Below, piece by piece: positions 10,950 through 19,585 of a DNA stretch of 35,850 nt. The translations under genes were made by a program, and so were the position numbers. Every line of letters begins with the position of its first letter. Position 1 is the stretch's first letter. The stretch is taken from NCBI GenBank assembly GCA_014925825.1, contig JACGCK010000349.1, positions 1 to 35,850 on the forward strand, read 5' to 3'. Under the pieces are notes generated by a model, which saw nothing but the letters and a program-made list of their open reading frames with translations, had not been told where the DNA came from and did not search any database. The DNA is from Pholiota molesta (lineage: Eukaryota; Basidiomycota; Agaricomycetes; Agaricales; Strophariaceae).

Positions 10950-11636
10950 GGAAAAAAAAGAGAAGGAGCTGAAACGAGTCCGTATATGCGAGAAAGCGAG
11001 ACGAGAAGTGCAAACAAAACAGAAGAGAAGTTCAAATAACCAATAAAATCAAGGCGCAGGATGGAGAAGGAAGCGAAGTTCGCGTTCGAGAAGACGGGTG
11101 CGTCGACGAGTAGCGTTAATCAAACGTTCGTAACAAGAGAAATCACAAACGTATTCAAAGTTATCGGCGTATTCAAAGACTTGGATTTCGGGGTGGGTAT
11201 CAACTAAATGAGAAAGAAAGCGAATGCGTAAGCGATCCTTTTGGGACAGAAATTCAGCGGGACACTTGGAGAGACCAAAAACAGAATTGACAGTATATAT
11301 AAAAGGAACGCGCGAGACAGGTAACGCAAGTGAGGCAGGAGAGTAGACCGGGATCGTCGTGAAAGAGCAAGTCTTCCTAGTATTTCGTTTCCAGATATTT
11401 TTATGATGAATCTTCAGAACCTGAATGAATTTTGTCGAATGAAGACGAATGATGGGCGATGGGCAAGGGCGGGAGTTGGAAGTGGGCGGGTTTTGGGAAA
11501 CAAACGAGAATCGGTAAAGGCGAGGTTGGGAAATGCGGGTTTTTGAACGATGTGGGGTGAAGTCAAGGAAAAGGCGGGGTAGGTGAGAAGGTAAGGGGTG
11601 CGAGAAGGTAAGGGGTGTGTTAGAGGAGAAACTTTA
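10950..11636 (-). other. Gypsy 5' leader
   Basis: Nearly 690 bases between the primer site and the gag ATG, with no open frame that looks coding on the element strand. A leader this long would hold packaging and translation-control signals, but none can be named from sequence. Confidence 0.6.
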
Positions 11637-11647
11637 ATCTTCCACCT
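11637..11647 (-). promoter_or_regulatory. Gypsy primer-binding site of the self-priming type
   Basis: Two bases inside the 5' LTR the element strand reads AGGTGGAAGAT. This is the exact 11-base complement of ATCTTCCACCT in the LTR, which starts 33 bases after the TATA box and so would be the 5' end of the element RNA. It does not match a tRNA 3' end (no TGG start at the LTR boundary). This is the arrangement of Tf1 and the sushi-type elements, where the RNA folds back to prime its own reverse transcription. Confidence 0.8.
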
Positions 11648-11649
11648 AA

Positions 11650-11821
11650 TGTTATGAGGAGACTCGGAGAGGAGAGGGAGAAGCGGACAATGGTATTGGG
11701 AGTGACTAACAAGGTGGAAGATGAGTGTCTACGTATCTAACAGGCGTCTTATATATGTGATCAGAGATGATCGGTAGGGGATTGGGGGAGGTAGGTGGCA
11801 CGTGTGGAGGGAACCGTAACA
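11650..11821 (-). repeat. Gypsy 5' LTR with promoter
   Basis: 172 bp, identical to the other LTR. On the minus strand a TATATAA box (11755-11749) is followed by a predicted RNA start at 11722, where the self-primer sequence begins. Confidence 0.95.
11749..11755 (-). promoter_or_regulatory. TATA box of the gypsy LTR promoter
   Basis: TATATAA on the element strand, 33 bases before the predicted RNA start at 11722. Confidence 0.65.
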
Positions 11822-11826
11822 TTGAC
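11822..11826. repeat. Gypsy target-site duplication, right (TTGAC)
   Basis: Repeats 5242-5246 directly after the LTR. The next base continues the interrupted secreted-protein reading frame. Confidence 0.9.
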
Positions 11827-11881
11827 CGACCTGTACGTTTGCTGGGCGTTCTTAAGTAATTTGGCGAAAATAACTGAAATA

Positions 11882-12155
11882 CTGTACTGAACCGACCAAG
11901 TCTTCAGGTCACGCGTCACAGAGCCCCATGAAGTGAAGAGTTTTTGAGCCTTGTCACGGTCCCAAAATAATTTGAAGAGTTCACGAGAGTTTTTTTTCAG
12001 CATTTGTCACATAAATAAAAAATTTCAGCCCGCAGCAGCATAAATTTGAAGAGATTTTTTACTTGTCACACTCGGAAAATATTTTGAAGAGATGAAGAGA
12101 TAACTATTTTTGGTCACACAAATACTGCGGCGAAGACTTGGTCGGTTCAGTACAG
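11882..12155. mobile_element. MITE-like element in intron 1 of the secreted-protein gene
   Basis: A perfect 24-bp terminal inverted repeat starts CTGTACTGAACCGACCAAG at 11882 and its reverse complement ends at 12155. Both ends are flanked by TA (11880-11881 and 12156-12157), the target preferred by Tc1/mariner-type transposases. The 274-bp body has no open frame and contains repeated TTTGAAGAG and TTGTCAC words. Removing it plus one TA leaves an intron of about 60 bases with GTACGT and TTTTCAG ends, the normal size here. It is non-autonomous and would depend on a transposase encoded elsewhere. Confidence 0.8.
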
Positions 12156-12528
12156 TACTTCTTTTCAGGATACATTATCTGGCTCGACCGAAGTTGCAGT
12201 CGTGCTCGCCATCGTTTCTTGTCATAACACTACGTGCCTTCCACCGGACGATATTCTTGGGTCAATTCTGTACAATGGTCCTTATAACCCGCAATTTTCC
12301 TCGACGGCCCATTCCAAGCCTCCTCACCAGAACTTTACCGTAACGATTCCTGCGTCAATAGGGAAAGGGAGAGCACAGCTTGCCGCATTCCATGTGTCAT
12401 TGATAGGAGTAAGTATATTACCCTTCGATATCACGCACCCTTTACACGAGGCTGATTACAATTATCATTACTAGGCAGGGCCTGAGCCTTTTTCGGAGAC
12501 TAAGAACATTACTTTGATTGTGCAATGA

Positions 12529-13244
12529 GCTACCGGACTTTGAAGAGACACTTTCTTATCTAGCAAATGGATTCTATAATAATGTCGAATAACTTCGGAT
12601 TACAATATAATAGCCCAAAGTCACATTCACGAAAGATTTTGTTATAACGTAGCTTCCTGTTTGTAGGATAAGCTTTTCGATGCGTAGGGTTGTCTTCTCG
12701 CTCTTTTCTCCTCAAAGTGCATAGTAAGTAGTTGAGCTTCAATTATTGCACGGCGAATAATGGGCATCATCGTCTTGTTATGCAGAACATTGAATGGTCA
12801 TGAGAATCGTGGATGAGCGCCGAGTAGCAAGTACTGAGCATCAGTACTATTACTAGATTGTCCTTGTCTGTAGTATTTCGTTGACATAGTATTTCTAGAC
12901 TGACAAACCGTTTTGAAGGATCTAATTGATTTCACAGGTATTTTCTCGGAAATATGTGCGCCATCAAGCTCTATCATGAGTCATTGCCTAAATACTTGAC
13001 GTTCGACATTCATAAATTGGCAACAATGTATATGTTAGTTTACTGATTATATTTTAGTAGGACCGCAATACGTGAATCATGTTGCACGGCGGATAACGAT
13101 CATGACCGCTGGAAAGAAAGCAGTGTACGTCGGCCCGCGCCTATTTTAGCGCCCATCACTCGATGAGTCGATCAATCGATCACCACTTACTTGACTCGAC
13201 TAATCCATCACGCAGTGCTAGTGAACTGTGAAGGCTTCAAGACA
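12529..13244. other. Intergenic, nothing recognised
   Basis: AT-rich DNA after the secreted-protein gene. No open frame, repeat or RNA gene is supported. Confidence 0.55.
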
Positions 13245-13800
13245 GCAAAACCAGTCATAATCGACATAACTCAGTCACCCAGCATCAAGGCTGTCGCAGA
13301 AGCCACGACGTAGCTGAAAGCGAGCTCAACGTCCTCGTGAACAACGCGGGGATCTGCAAGCTCACCGCAAACCAAAACGCCGTGACGCCCTCCCTCGACG
13401 TCTCCCGCGATGTCTTCAATACCAACTTCTTCGGCACCATCCAAACCACAGCCATGTTCATACCGCTCCTACGCAAGTCGACTGGACCGAGTCCCGTTAT
13501 CCTCAACGTGACATCGGGGCTGGGCTCAAACACTCTGCGCGCAAAGTCCACTTTCAATGATTGCCACCTCACAGAATATAACGCGAGCAAGTTAGGGATG
13601 TATTTGTATACCGCTGTCACATGAGTTGAAGAGGGAGGAGCCTTGAAGTGAATGTGGCAGCGCCGGGATATTCAGCGATGAAGTTGCCAGTGACCACGGG
13701 GCTTGGGCGACCTGTTAGGAATGGCGCGTTAAATTTGCTTCCCTGGGCGTTGTTGGGAGAGTGGCCCTACTGGGAAGTTCTTCGGTGTCGAAGGGAATGA
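13245..13800 (+). pseudogene. Short-chain dehydrogenase/reductase (SDR) pseudogene
   Basis: Fragments in shifting frames spell an SDR. PVIIDITQSPSIKAVAEA (about 13251) comes first, then LNVLVNNAGIC with the NNAG motif, then VTSGLGS with the catalytic Ser and YNASK with the Tyr-x-x-x-Lys pair, all in the longest open part (13337-13623). A VNVAAPGYSAMK stretch follows in another frame, ending near 13800. The Gly-rich NAD(P)-binding start (TGxxxGIG) is missing, a TAG breaks the frame at about 13309, and at least two frameshifts occur after 13620. Intact members are NAD(P)-dependent oxidoreductases; this copy cannot be active. Confidence 0.85.
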
Positions 13801-14204
13801 ATCCATTTTGAAGGAGGTTCCTTGGTAATTCAATTGTCACTGGAGATATATCCAAAAAAAGATACGCAGTTCGAAGCTTCGTAAAATACACCGTTTGAAA
13901 TTTCAAGAAAGGAATTTTCTACACAGGTCTCTGAAAGCACTCAGTTTCTCTAAGCCGAGTCGAAACTTCATCGAAACTTAAAACTGGTGTGTACAGTCGT
14001 CGTTTGCTACTATATTAACAAAATCTGCCTGAAGACTGAAGTTGGAGACCTCGAAGTGGTGCAAGATACTTAATAGACTTCGATCTTTAGTACTTAACTC
14101 AGTACTCGACGGTGAGCGCAGGCCGCCAAATAGATGCGGCCTGACTACTCAGCATGCCGCTATGTTCTCCTTTATTCTTTCTCCATCTTAAGGACTAAAG
14201 TAGT
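13801..14204. other. Intergenic, nothing recognised
   Basis: No coding or structured feature seen between the SDR pseudogene and the second dispersed repeat. Confidence 0.55.
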
Positions 14205-14554
14205 ACGCAGCGGTCAGCGAGCACCGCCCTATTGACCCTGCTCCCATCAACGCGCTTGAATGAACCATTTGTTTATTGGTCAAAGCTATCCAATGCTGAA
14301 GCGTTAATTACCCATTGACAAATGCAGTCAACCGAGGCTCGGACAAGTTTCATGAATTCATGTATCATTTGCCTAGATCTTTAACACTCACGTATTTATA
14401 ATTAGACTTGTGTGTATAAATAGAATACTATATGATAGAAACTGTGCATTGGTAGTGTGATTCGTGCTCTCTGCGGGCAATGGTAAATAGTAAATAGGGT
14501 GTCTAAGCAAGGATCGCATATCTAATCGGTGTGCTAGCCTTGGGCATAACCTAT
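14205..14554 (+). repeat. Dispersed non-coding repeat, copy 2
   Basis: About 350 bp matching 4196-4536 in the same orientation, with scattered differences. The copia element starts six bases after its right end. Confidence 0.7.
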
Positions 14555-14560
14555 CAAAAC

Positions 14561-14990
14561 TGTTGAGGTTCGTACGACATGGTGTCGACCTACGCGACCT
14601 CCTGTTTCTTATCTATTTCATTTTCCATTACTCCTTTTATCCACAACGTTTCCTTTTCCGGGTGCGCGCATCCTGCGCGCACGCTGCATATACCATTCCC
14701 CTCTGCCCTTTATTTCAAATACTACATATCATGGGACACTGGAACGAGCACGCCACCGTGCTCGTTCCGTTATTCTCCGTCATATATATATTCTATACCT
14801 ACGGATTGCACACCTCATCTGTCACCCAACGCGTCTGACATTTGAGGTGTGTATCTTACTTTACCATTCGTTATATCCGCGTTATTGACTGCCTGTATTC
14901 TAGTTTACTTCGTATCTCTTCAGGTAGTCTACAATACATTGATCTGTCACCCAACGCGTCTGACATTTGAGTTTACTTCGTATCTCTTCA
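14561..14990 (+). repeat. Copia 5' LTR
   Basis: 430 bp. It holds a perfect 12-bp-stem, 4-base-loop hairpin (14741-14768). The 3' half has internal repeats: a block around CTGTCACCCAACGCGTCTGA appears twice about 125 bases apart, and AGTTTACTTCGTATCTCTTC appears twice. Confidence 0.95.
14741..14768 (+). other. Perfect hairpin in copia LTR
   Basis: GGAACGAGCACG, loop CCAC, then the exact reverse complement. The same hairpin is at 19766-19793 in the other LTR. Its position before the TATATATA-rich stretch of the LTR suggests a promoter, RNA-end or packaging role; this is inference. Confidence 0.85.
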
Positions 14991-15002
14991 GGTTATGGGC
15001 CC
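14991..15002 (+). promoter_or_regulatory. Copia primer-binding site for an initiator tRNA-Met fragment
   Basis: GGTTATGGGCCC follows the LTR with no gap. Its complement GGGCCCATAACC is the anticodon arm of eukaryotic initiator tRNA-Met, not the tRNA 3' end. This is the arrangement known from Drosophila copia and related elements, which use a cleaved half-tRNA as primer. Confidence 0.85.
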
Positions 15003-15083
15003 CGCCTTTTCTTGAATTTACGAACAGACGCACAACGAAACAGATCGAACATATATCATTGACACGCACAACGTACACACACG

Positions 15084-18000
15084 ATGACTTCCCAAACACA
15101 CACACCCCCTATCCTACCGGACGGCCAGAAATTCGACGGCACGAACTGGCCATCTTGGAACCGATGGGTTGTAACTACGGCTAGGATACGAAGCGCCGAA
15201 AAATACCTCAACGGCCTCGTACCCAAACCCGCCGAACAGAGCCCTTCGCCCCCAGCTGTCACCGCACCCACGGCGGCGGCTGATACGACAACGACCGCGC
15301 CCACTTCCACTACCCCTGATGCGACCGAATCTACACCCTGGCACTCCATGAAACCGTCATTGGACGAGTGGATCGTCCGTGATGCCTGGGCGATGGGATT
15401 GCTCTTGTACAACTGCACCAACCCCATCGGACTTGGTATGAAATCGGATGGAACGGCTGCTGAAGCTTGGAGTTCGCTGAAAGATTTATACGGCGTACAA
15501 TCTACTCTGTTTGCCGTTAACGCCCAACGCGAGCTACGAAACACTATGCTCCGCGACGGGGATGATCTTACCACTCACATCACAAATCTACGCTTGAAGT
15601 GGTCGGCCGCTAACGATGTCGGTGCAAACATAACTGACAAGGATTTTATCATCATCCTCCTGGCCTCACTTCCACCCTCCTGGGACACCATCGTCGCGAC
15701 ACTCTATGAAACCGAAACATCGGTAGACCTGATCTCAAAGCTCAACTTCCACTGGGCTAGAATCGGGAGGAACGCACCTGTGTCGAAGGGTGGGATCACT
15801 GCGCTCGCCGCAAATAGCAAATCGGCTTCGTCGAGATCGGTGCTCCAATGCACCAATCCCAAGTGCGGCCGCCGTGGACATCTGATCGAGGATTGCTACT
15901 GGGAAGGAGGTGGTAAAGAGGGTCAATTCCCTGCCCACTTTCGCAAGAAAGTCATTGTGAACACACCTCAGGCCAAAACGGCGCAAGCGAACACCGCGGT
16001 ATCCCCCACAGTCACAGCTGCCGTTGCAGATGCAAGCCAGAACCCCGTCGTCGAAAGAACCTACACGGTTCTCATGGCCGACTCCACGGAGACGCAAACC
16101 ACCATATCCGACGCCGCTTTCCTCACCACCTCGAGCCCTAACCACAATTCCGATGTCACCTACATCGACTCCGGCGCTAGCGACCACTGCTTCGTGAGCC
16201 GTGAAGACTTCGAGAGCGACTACACGGCTTTCAGCACACCGAGAGAGGGCCAATCTGCGAGTAAGGGTGCAAAATTCCGCATTCTCGGCCAAGGATCAGT
16301 TACGAAGGTTATCAATTCACCTGGATTAAACTCGCGCACCACGCTGAAATTCCAATCTGTACTGCATACCCCCGATCTCACCGCCAACCTCATCTCCGTA
16401 GGCCGTTTCGATCTCGCCGGATTCAACGTAAATTTCGGTAATAGTCAAGCCACTTTCATTGATCCATCGGGTACTGCCTTCATGGCTGGAGAACGCTCGG
16501 GGTCGATGTACCGTCTCTCATTATCCAACCCTGTCCACGCCATGGCAGCGAAATCCCACGAGAAACCGGCGAGCCTCGAGTTGTGGCATCGCCGCCTCGG
16601 ACATGCAAGCGTGTCGTCGATCCGCGCGCTCGCCAAGCAGGATTTGCTGGATGGTCTTCACGTTACCGGAGACGTCGATTCGAAAGGCGCATGCGAGGAC
16701 TGCATATATGGGAAACACACAGCGCGTCCATACGACGAAAAATTCGGGAAAGAAACCGAACTCCTGGAGCGCGTCCATTGCGACATCTTCGTAATGCTGA
16801 ACACGCCTTCGTTTGGCGGCGCCGTGTATATGATGCTCATGACAGATGGGAAATCCTCTGTCAAGCACGGATACTTCCTCACGCACAAATCCGCGGATGA
16901 CACCCTGCAGGCGCTGAAGGATTATGTGGCGGAGGCAGAAACACAGACAGGGAAGAAGTTGAAACGGCTTCGTGTCGACATGGGGAAGGAGTGGCGGAAC
17001 GAGAAGTGGGATGAGTACCTGCGCGAAAAGGGGATCGTTATGGAATCTGGCGCACCTTATGCCCACGCGCAGAACGGCGTCGCCGAACGAGGTATCCGCA
17101 CCGTCGTCGAACGTGTTCGGTGCATGCTCGCCGACTCCGGACTCCCGCGCGGTCTCTGGGCCGAGGCCGCTGCCACAGCCATCTACCTCGACAATTTCAT
17201 ACCTTCCGCGCGCCACCCAGGCGTCATTCCATGGGAGGCATGGACGGGAAAACGACAGGACATATCCCATCTACGTCCCTTTGGGTGCGCGGCCTATGCC
17301 AAGATTGCGCCCGAAATAGACCAATCAAAGCTTATGCCTCGATCGATCAAACACGTCATGATCGGCTATTACGGGCGTAACGCCTACAAACTCTACGACC
17401 CTGCAAGCCGATCTATTATTAAGTGCCGCGACGTTATCTTCGAGGAGGGGCAGGGACATAGGACGCTTACAGAGAGCATGGAGGATGTACTCGCCGACGA
17501 AGGACCAAATGTTCAAGCCGCGGCACCTGTGTCGAACACTGGAGTGCTACGCCCGAGCATGCAGAATGTTGTCGCACCGCGGCCTCGGGCGACGGACCCA
17601 CCTTTGCATCCCGCGCTGTCAGAACCCGCAGTGCTTCCATCTGCACATCCCACACCTGTTACCGCTCCTGCGGTCCCACAGATCCCACCTCCTCCACTTC
17701 GCCGCTCCGCCCGCAATGCCAAACCTTCGAATGCCCTCGAAGCTTCGCGCGAATACGTCGAACGTGAGACAGCCGCAGAAACCGGGGGAGAAACATGGGC
17801 GCAAACAGTACGCGCGCTTTCTGCGACCGCCGACGACGACGACACCATCTTCCGACTCGACGGCCTACGTTTCGAATCCGACGAACCACTCGAACCCACC
17901 AACGACGCGCCCAGTGGGAGCATCCTCGACCTCAATAATGACCTCGACACTTACCTCGCGCACATGGCTACCCAGCGCGACTCTTACATCCCACGCAACT

Positions 18001-19556
18001 ACAAGGAGGCGATGACGCGCGCGGATCTCTGGCAGTCTGCAATGGATACGGAAATGGCGGTCCTTCTTGAGCGCGAGGTTTTCAAATGGGTTGAAGCGCC
18101 ACCAGACGCCCACATCATTGACTGCAAGTGGGTCTTCGCGAACAAGTACGATGCCCTGGGCACCATCACGAAGCGCAAGGCGCGGCTTGTCGTTCGAGGT
18201 TTCAACCAGATACCCGGACTCGAATTCGAGGAAACATACGCATCCGTCGTGCGCATGGAGTCTTTCCGGATCGCCGTCGCCATTGCCGCCTCCCTCGACT
18301 ACTCAATCTGGGGAAAGGACATTGTAGCTGCCTACCTATATGCGCTCACGCGCTTCACTACGTACGTGAAGCCGCCCCAAGGCGCCGTCATCCCAGCCGA
18401 TTTGGATCCGACAAAGAAATGGGTCTGGGTACTCAACAAGTCGCTATATGGTACCATGGATGCCGGCCACAACTTCCAGCACGAAGTGGTTGGCTCGTTC
18501 GAGAGCCTTGGATACTATCGCTCACTCGCCGACCCTTGCATCCACTCACGAGTCTCCGAGGATGGCGTCCATACTATTACCAGCACCTACACGGACGACA
18601 TTTTTGGTATCTCATCTACTCATGCTGGAGGCCGCACCGCATCCGAGGAACTCGACTCGTGCTTCGAGACGAAGGATTTGGGGGAGCCCACATACATCCT
18701 CGGCATCGAGATTGTGCGCGATAAGGAAGCCGGCACAATCTCACTCTCCCAACGCTCATTCTTCGAACGCATGCTCGAAGAGTTCGGTATGGCAGATTGT
18801 AATCCCAAGGCCACGCCGCTACCCATCGGGCTAGTCCTGAGTGAAAAGGATTGCCCAACCACAGACGAGGATCGTCGATACATGGTCGACAAACCCTTCC
18901 GCGCAGCTTTAGGCAAGATGAATTGGGGCGCCGGCGGTACCAGGCCAGATATTGTGTATGCTACAGGTGTACTCTCGCGCTACCAATCTAATCCAGGTCC
19001 GGCGCACTGGAAGGCGATGGTCCATCTCATGGCGTATATCAAAGGAACCCTCGACTTCTCACTCACATACCATCGCGGCATCCCAATCTCCCCAGTTACC
19101 TACGTCGACGCCAGCTACGCGGACGACTTCGATACGCGCCGCTCGACTGCAGGGTACGGCGTATGGATGGCTGGCGGCCTCGTCTCGTGGAGTTCGAAGA
19201 GGCAGCCCACCGTCGCGCTGTCCACGACGGAGGCCGAGTACATGTCCATGACGCGTGCCGCCCAGCAGATGACTTGGATGTATGCGTTCCTTGACGAGGT
19301 CGGCTTACCCCAAGAATATCCATTCACCATATTCGGCGACAACGCGCCAGCCATCGCCCTTACGAAGAATACGAAAGGTCACGCGCGCGCGAAGCACATC
19401 GACGTGCGCTATCACTACATTCGCGAGCGCGTCGCCGAAGGGCAAGCCCGAGTCGAACATGTTCCCTCCGACAAGAATCTGGCCGACATATTCACGAAGC
19501 AGCTTCCCCGTCCTACCCACCAACATCTCTCTCGCGAAATCGGCCTTACCGCGTAG
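15084..19556 (+). CDS. Copia Gag-Pol polyprotein (1490 aa, intact)
   Basis: The single ATG-started frame includes, in order: a UBN2-like capsid region (residues 1-240), a zinc knuckle CTNPKCGRRGHLIEDC near 255 (CX4C spacing rather than CX2C), protease active site YIDSGASDH near 360, the integrase zinc domain (LWHRRLGHAS...CEDCIYGK, about 498-545), and the integrase core with acids in VHCDIF (about 563), LRVDMGKEW (about 630) and NGVAERG (about 667). A Pro/Ser-rich linker follows, then reverse transcriptase (DCKWVFANKYD near 1011; catalytic TYTDDIFG near 1167), and RNase H (YVDASYADD near 1340; TEAEYMSM; NLADIFTKQLPRP at the end). It would be cut by its own protease in cytoplasmic particles. 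All catalytic residues are present, so the copy looks coding-competent. Confidence 0.96.
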   Translation: MTSQTHTPPILPDGQKFDGTNWPSWNRWVVTTARIRSAEKYLNGLVPKPAEQSPSPPAVTAPTAAADTTTTAPTSTTPDATESTPWHSMKPSLDEWIVRDAWAMGLLLYNCTNPIGLGMKSDGTAAEAWSSLKDLYGVQSTLFAVNAQRELRNTMLRDGDDLTTHITNLRLKWSAANDVGANITDKDFIIILLASLPPSWDTIVATLYETETSVDLISKLNFHWARIGRNAPVSKGGITALAANSKSASSRSVLQCTNPKCGRRGHLIEDCYWEGGGKEGQFPAHFRKKVIVNTPQAKTAQANTAVSPTVTAAVADASQNPVVERTYTVLMADSTETQTTISDAAFLTTSSPNHNSDVTYIDSGASDHCFVSREDFESDYTAFSTPREGQSASKGAKFRILGQGSVTKVINSPGLNSRTTLKFQSVLHTPDLTANLISVGRFDLAGFNVNFGNSQATFIDPSGTAFMAGERSGSMYRLSLSNPVHAMAAKSHEKPASLELWHRRLGHASVSSIRALAKQDLLDGLHVTGDVDSKGACEDCIYGKHTARPYDEKFGKETELLERVHCDIFVMLNTPSFGGAVYMMLMTDGKSSVKHGYFLTHKSADDTLQALKDYVAEAETQTGKKLKRLRVDMGKEWRNEKWDEYLREKGIVMESGAPYAHAQNGVAERGIRTVVERVRCMLADSGLPRGLWAEAAATAIYLDNFIPSARHPGVIPWEAWTGKRQDISHLRPFGCAAYAKIAPEIDQSKLMPRSIKHVMIGYYGRNAYKLYDPASRSIIKCRDVIFEEGQGHRTLTESMEDVLADEGPNVQAAAPVSNTGVLRPSMQNVVAPRPRATDPPLHPALSEPAVLPSAHPTPVTAPAVPQIPPPPLRRSARNAKPSNALEASREYVERETAAETGGETWAQTVRALSATADDDDTIFRLDGLRFESDEPLEPTNDAPSGSILDLNNDLDTYLAHMATQRDSYIPRNYKEAMTRADLWQSAMDTEMAVLLEREVFKWVEAPPDAHIIDCKWVFANKYDALGTITKRKARLVVRGFNQIPGLEFEETYASVVRMESFRIAVAIAASLDYSIWGKDIVAAYLYALTRFTTYVKPPQGAVIPADLDPTKKWVWVLNKSLYGTMDAGHNFQHEVVGSFESLGYYRSLADPCIHSRVSEDGVHTITSTYTDDIFGISSTHAGGRTASEELDSCFETKDLGEPTYILGIEIVRDKEAGTISLSQRSFFERMLEEFGMADCNPKATPLPIGLVLSEKDCPTTDEDRRYMVDKPFRAALGKMNWGAGGTRPDIVYATGVLSRYQSNPGPAHWKAMVHLMAYIKGTLDFSLTYHRGIPISPVTYVDASYADDFDTRRSTAGYGVWMAGGLVSWSSKRQPTVALSTTEAEYMSMTRAAQQMTWMYAFLDEVGLPQEYPFTIFGDNAPAIALTKNTKGHARAKHIDVRYHYIRERVAEGQARVEHVPSDKNLADIFTKQLPRPTHQHLSREIGLTA

Positions 19557-19578
19557 ACATCGACGACCAATGTCGTCT

Positions 19579-19585
19579 GGGGGAG
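19579..19585 (+). other. Copia polypurine tract
   Basis: GGGGGAG lies directly before the 3' LTR, the usual position and composition. Confidence 0.8.

Larger units (their letters stand above)
5247..11821 (-). mobile_element. Ty3/gypsy LTR retrotransposon, complete ends, recent insertion
   Basis: Two 172-bp LTRs (5247-5418 and 11650-11821) bound a 6575-bp element read on the minus strand. They begin TG and end CA, are flanked by TTGAC duplications, and look identical base for base. In element order it holds an LTR with TATA box, a primer site, a leader, gag, pol (protease, reverse transcriptase, RNase H, integrase, chromodomain-like end), a purine tract and an LTR. pol order RT-RH-IN marks Ty3/gypsy, and the GPY/F-like and degenerate chromodomain tail points to the chromovirus branch. 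pol carries two single-base frameshifts, so this copy as read could not make a full Pol. The element interrupts a secreted-protein gene in exon 1. Confidence 0.95.
5115..12528 (+). pseudogene. Small secreted-protein gene split by a gypsy element (143 aa when intact)
   Basis: The ATG at 5115 opens a classic signal peptide (MKFVLSVLASTLFIGSALA, cleavage likely before QS). The exon 1 frame runs to GAC at 5246, where the gypsy LTR begins. After the element the frame resumes at 11827 (CGACCT) and meets a GTACGT donor at 11833. Exon 2 is 12169-12408 (acceptor TTTTCAG, next donor GTAAGT) and exon 3 is 12475-12528 (TGA). All phases fit and total 143 codons plus stop. The mature part has a conserved-looking pattern (SGSTEVAVVLAIVSC, LGSILYNGPYNPQF, QNFTVTIPAS, GAGPEPF) resembling small secreted proteins of unknown function in mushrooms. 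The gene has a TATA box upstream and no other damage, so it was probably functional until the gypsy insertion. Intron 1 (11833-12168) is enlarged to 336 bp by a second element. Confidence 0.8.

Noticed and set aside
11833..12168. A separate gene within the enlarged intron
   Set aside because: The extra length is fully explained by the inverted-repeat element, which has no coding frame.
14563..14845. Small open frames inside the copia LTRs
   Set aside because: They occur equally in both LTRs, cross the hairpin and promoter-like sequence, and match no domain.
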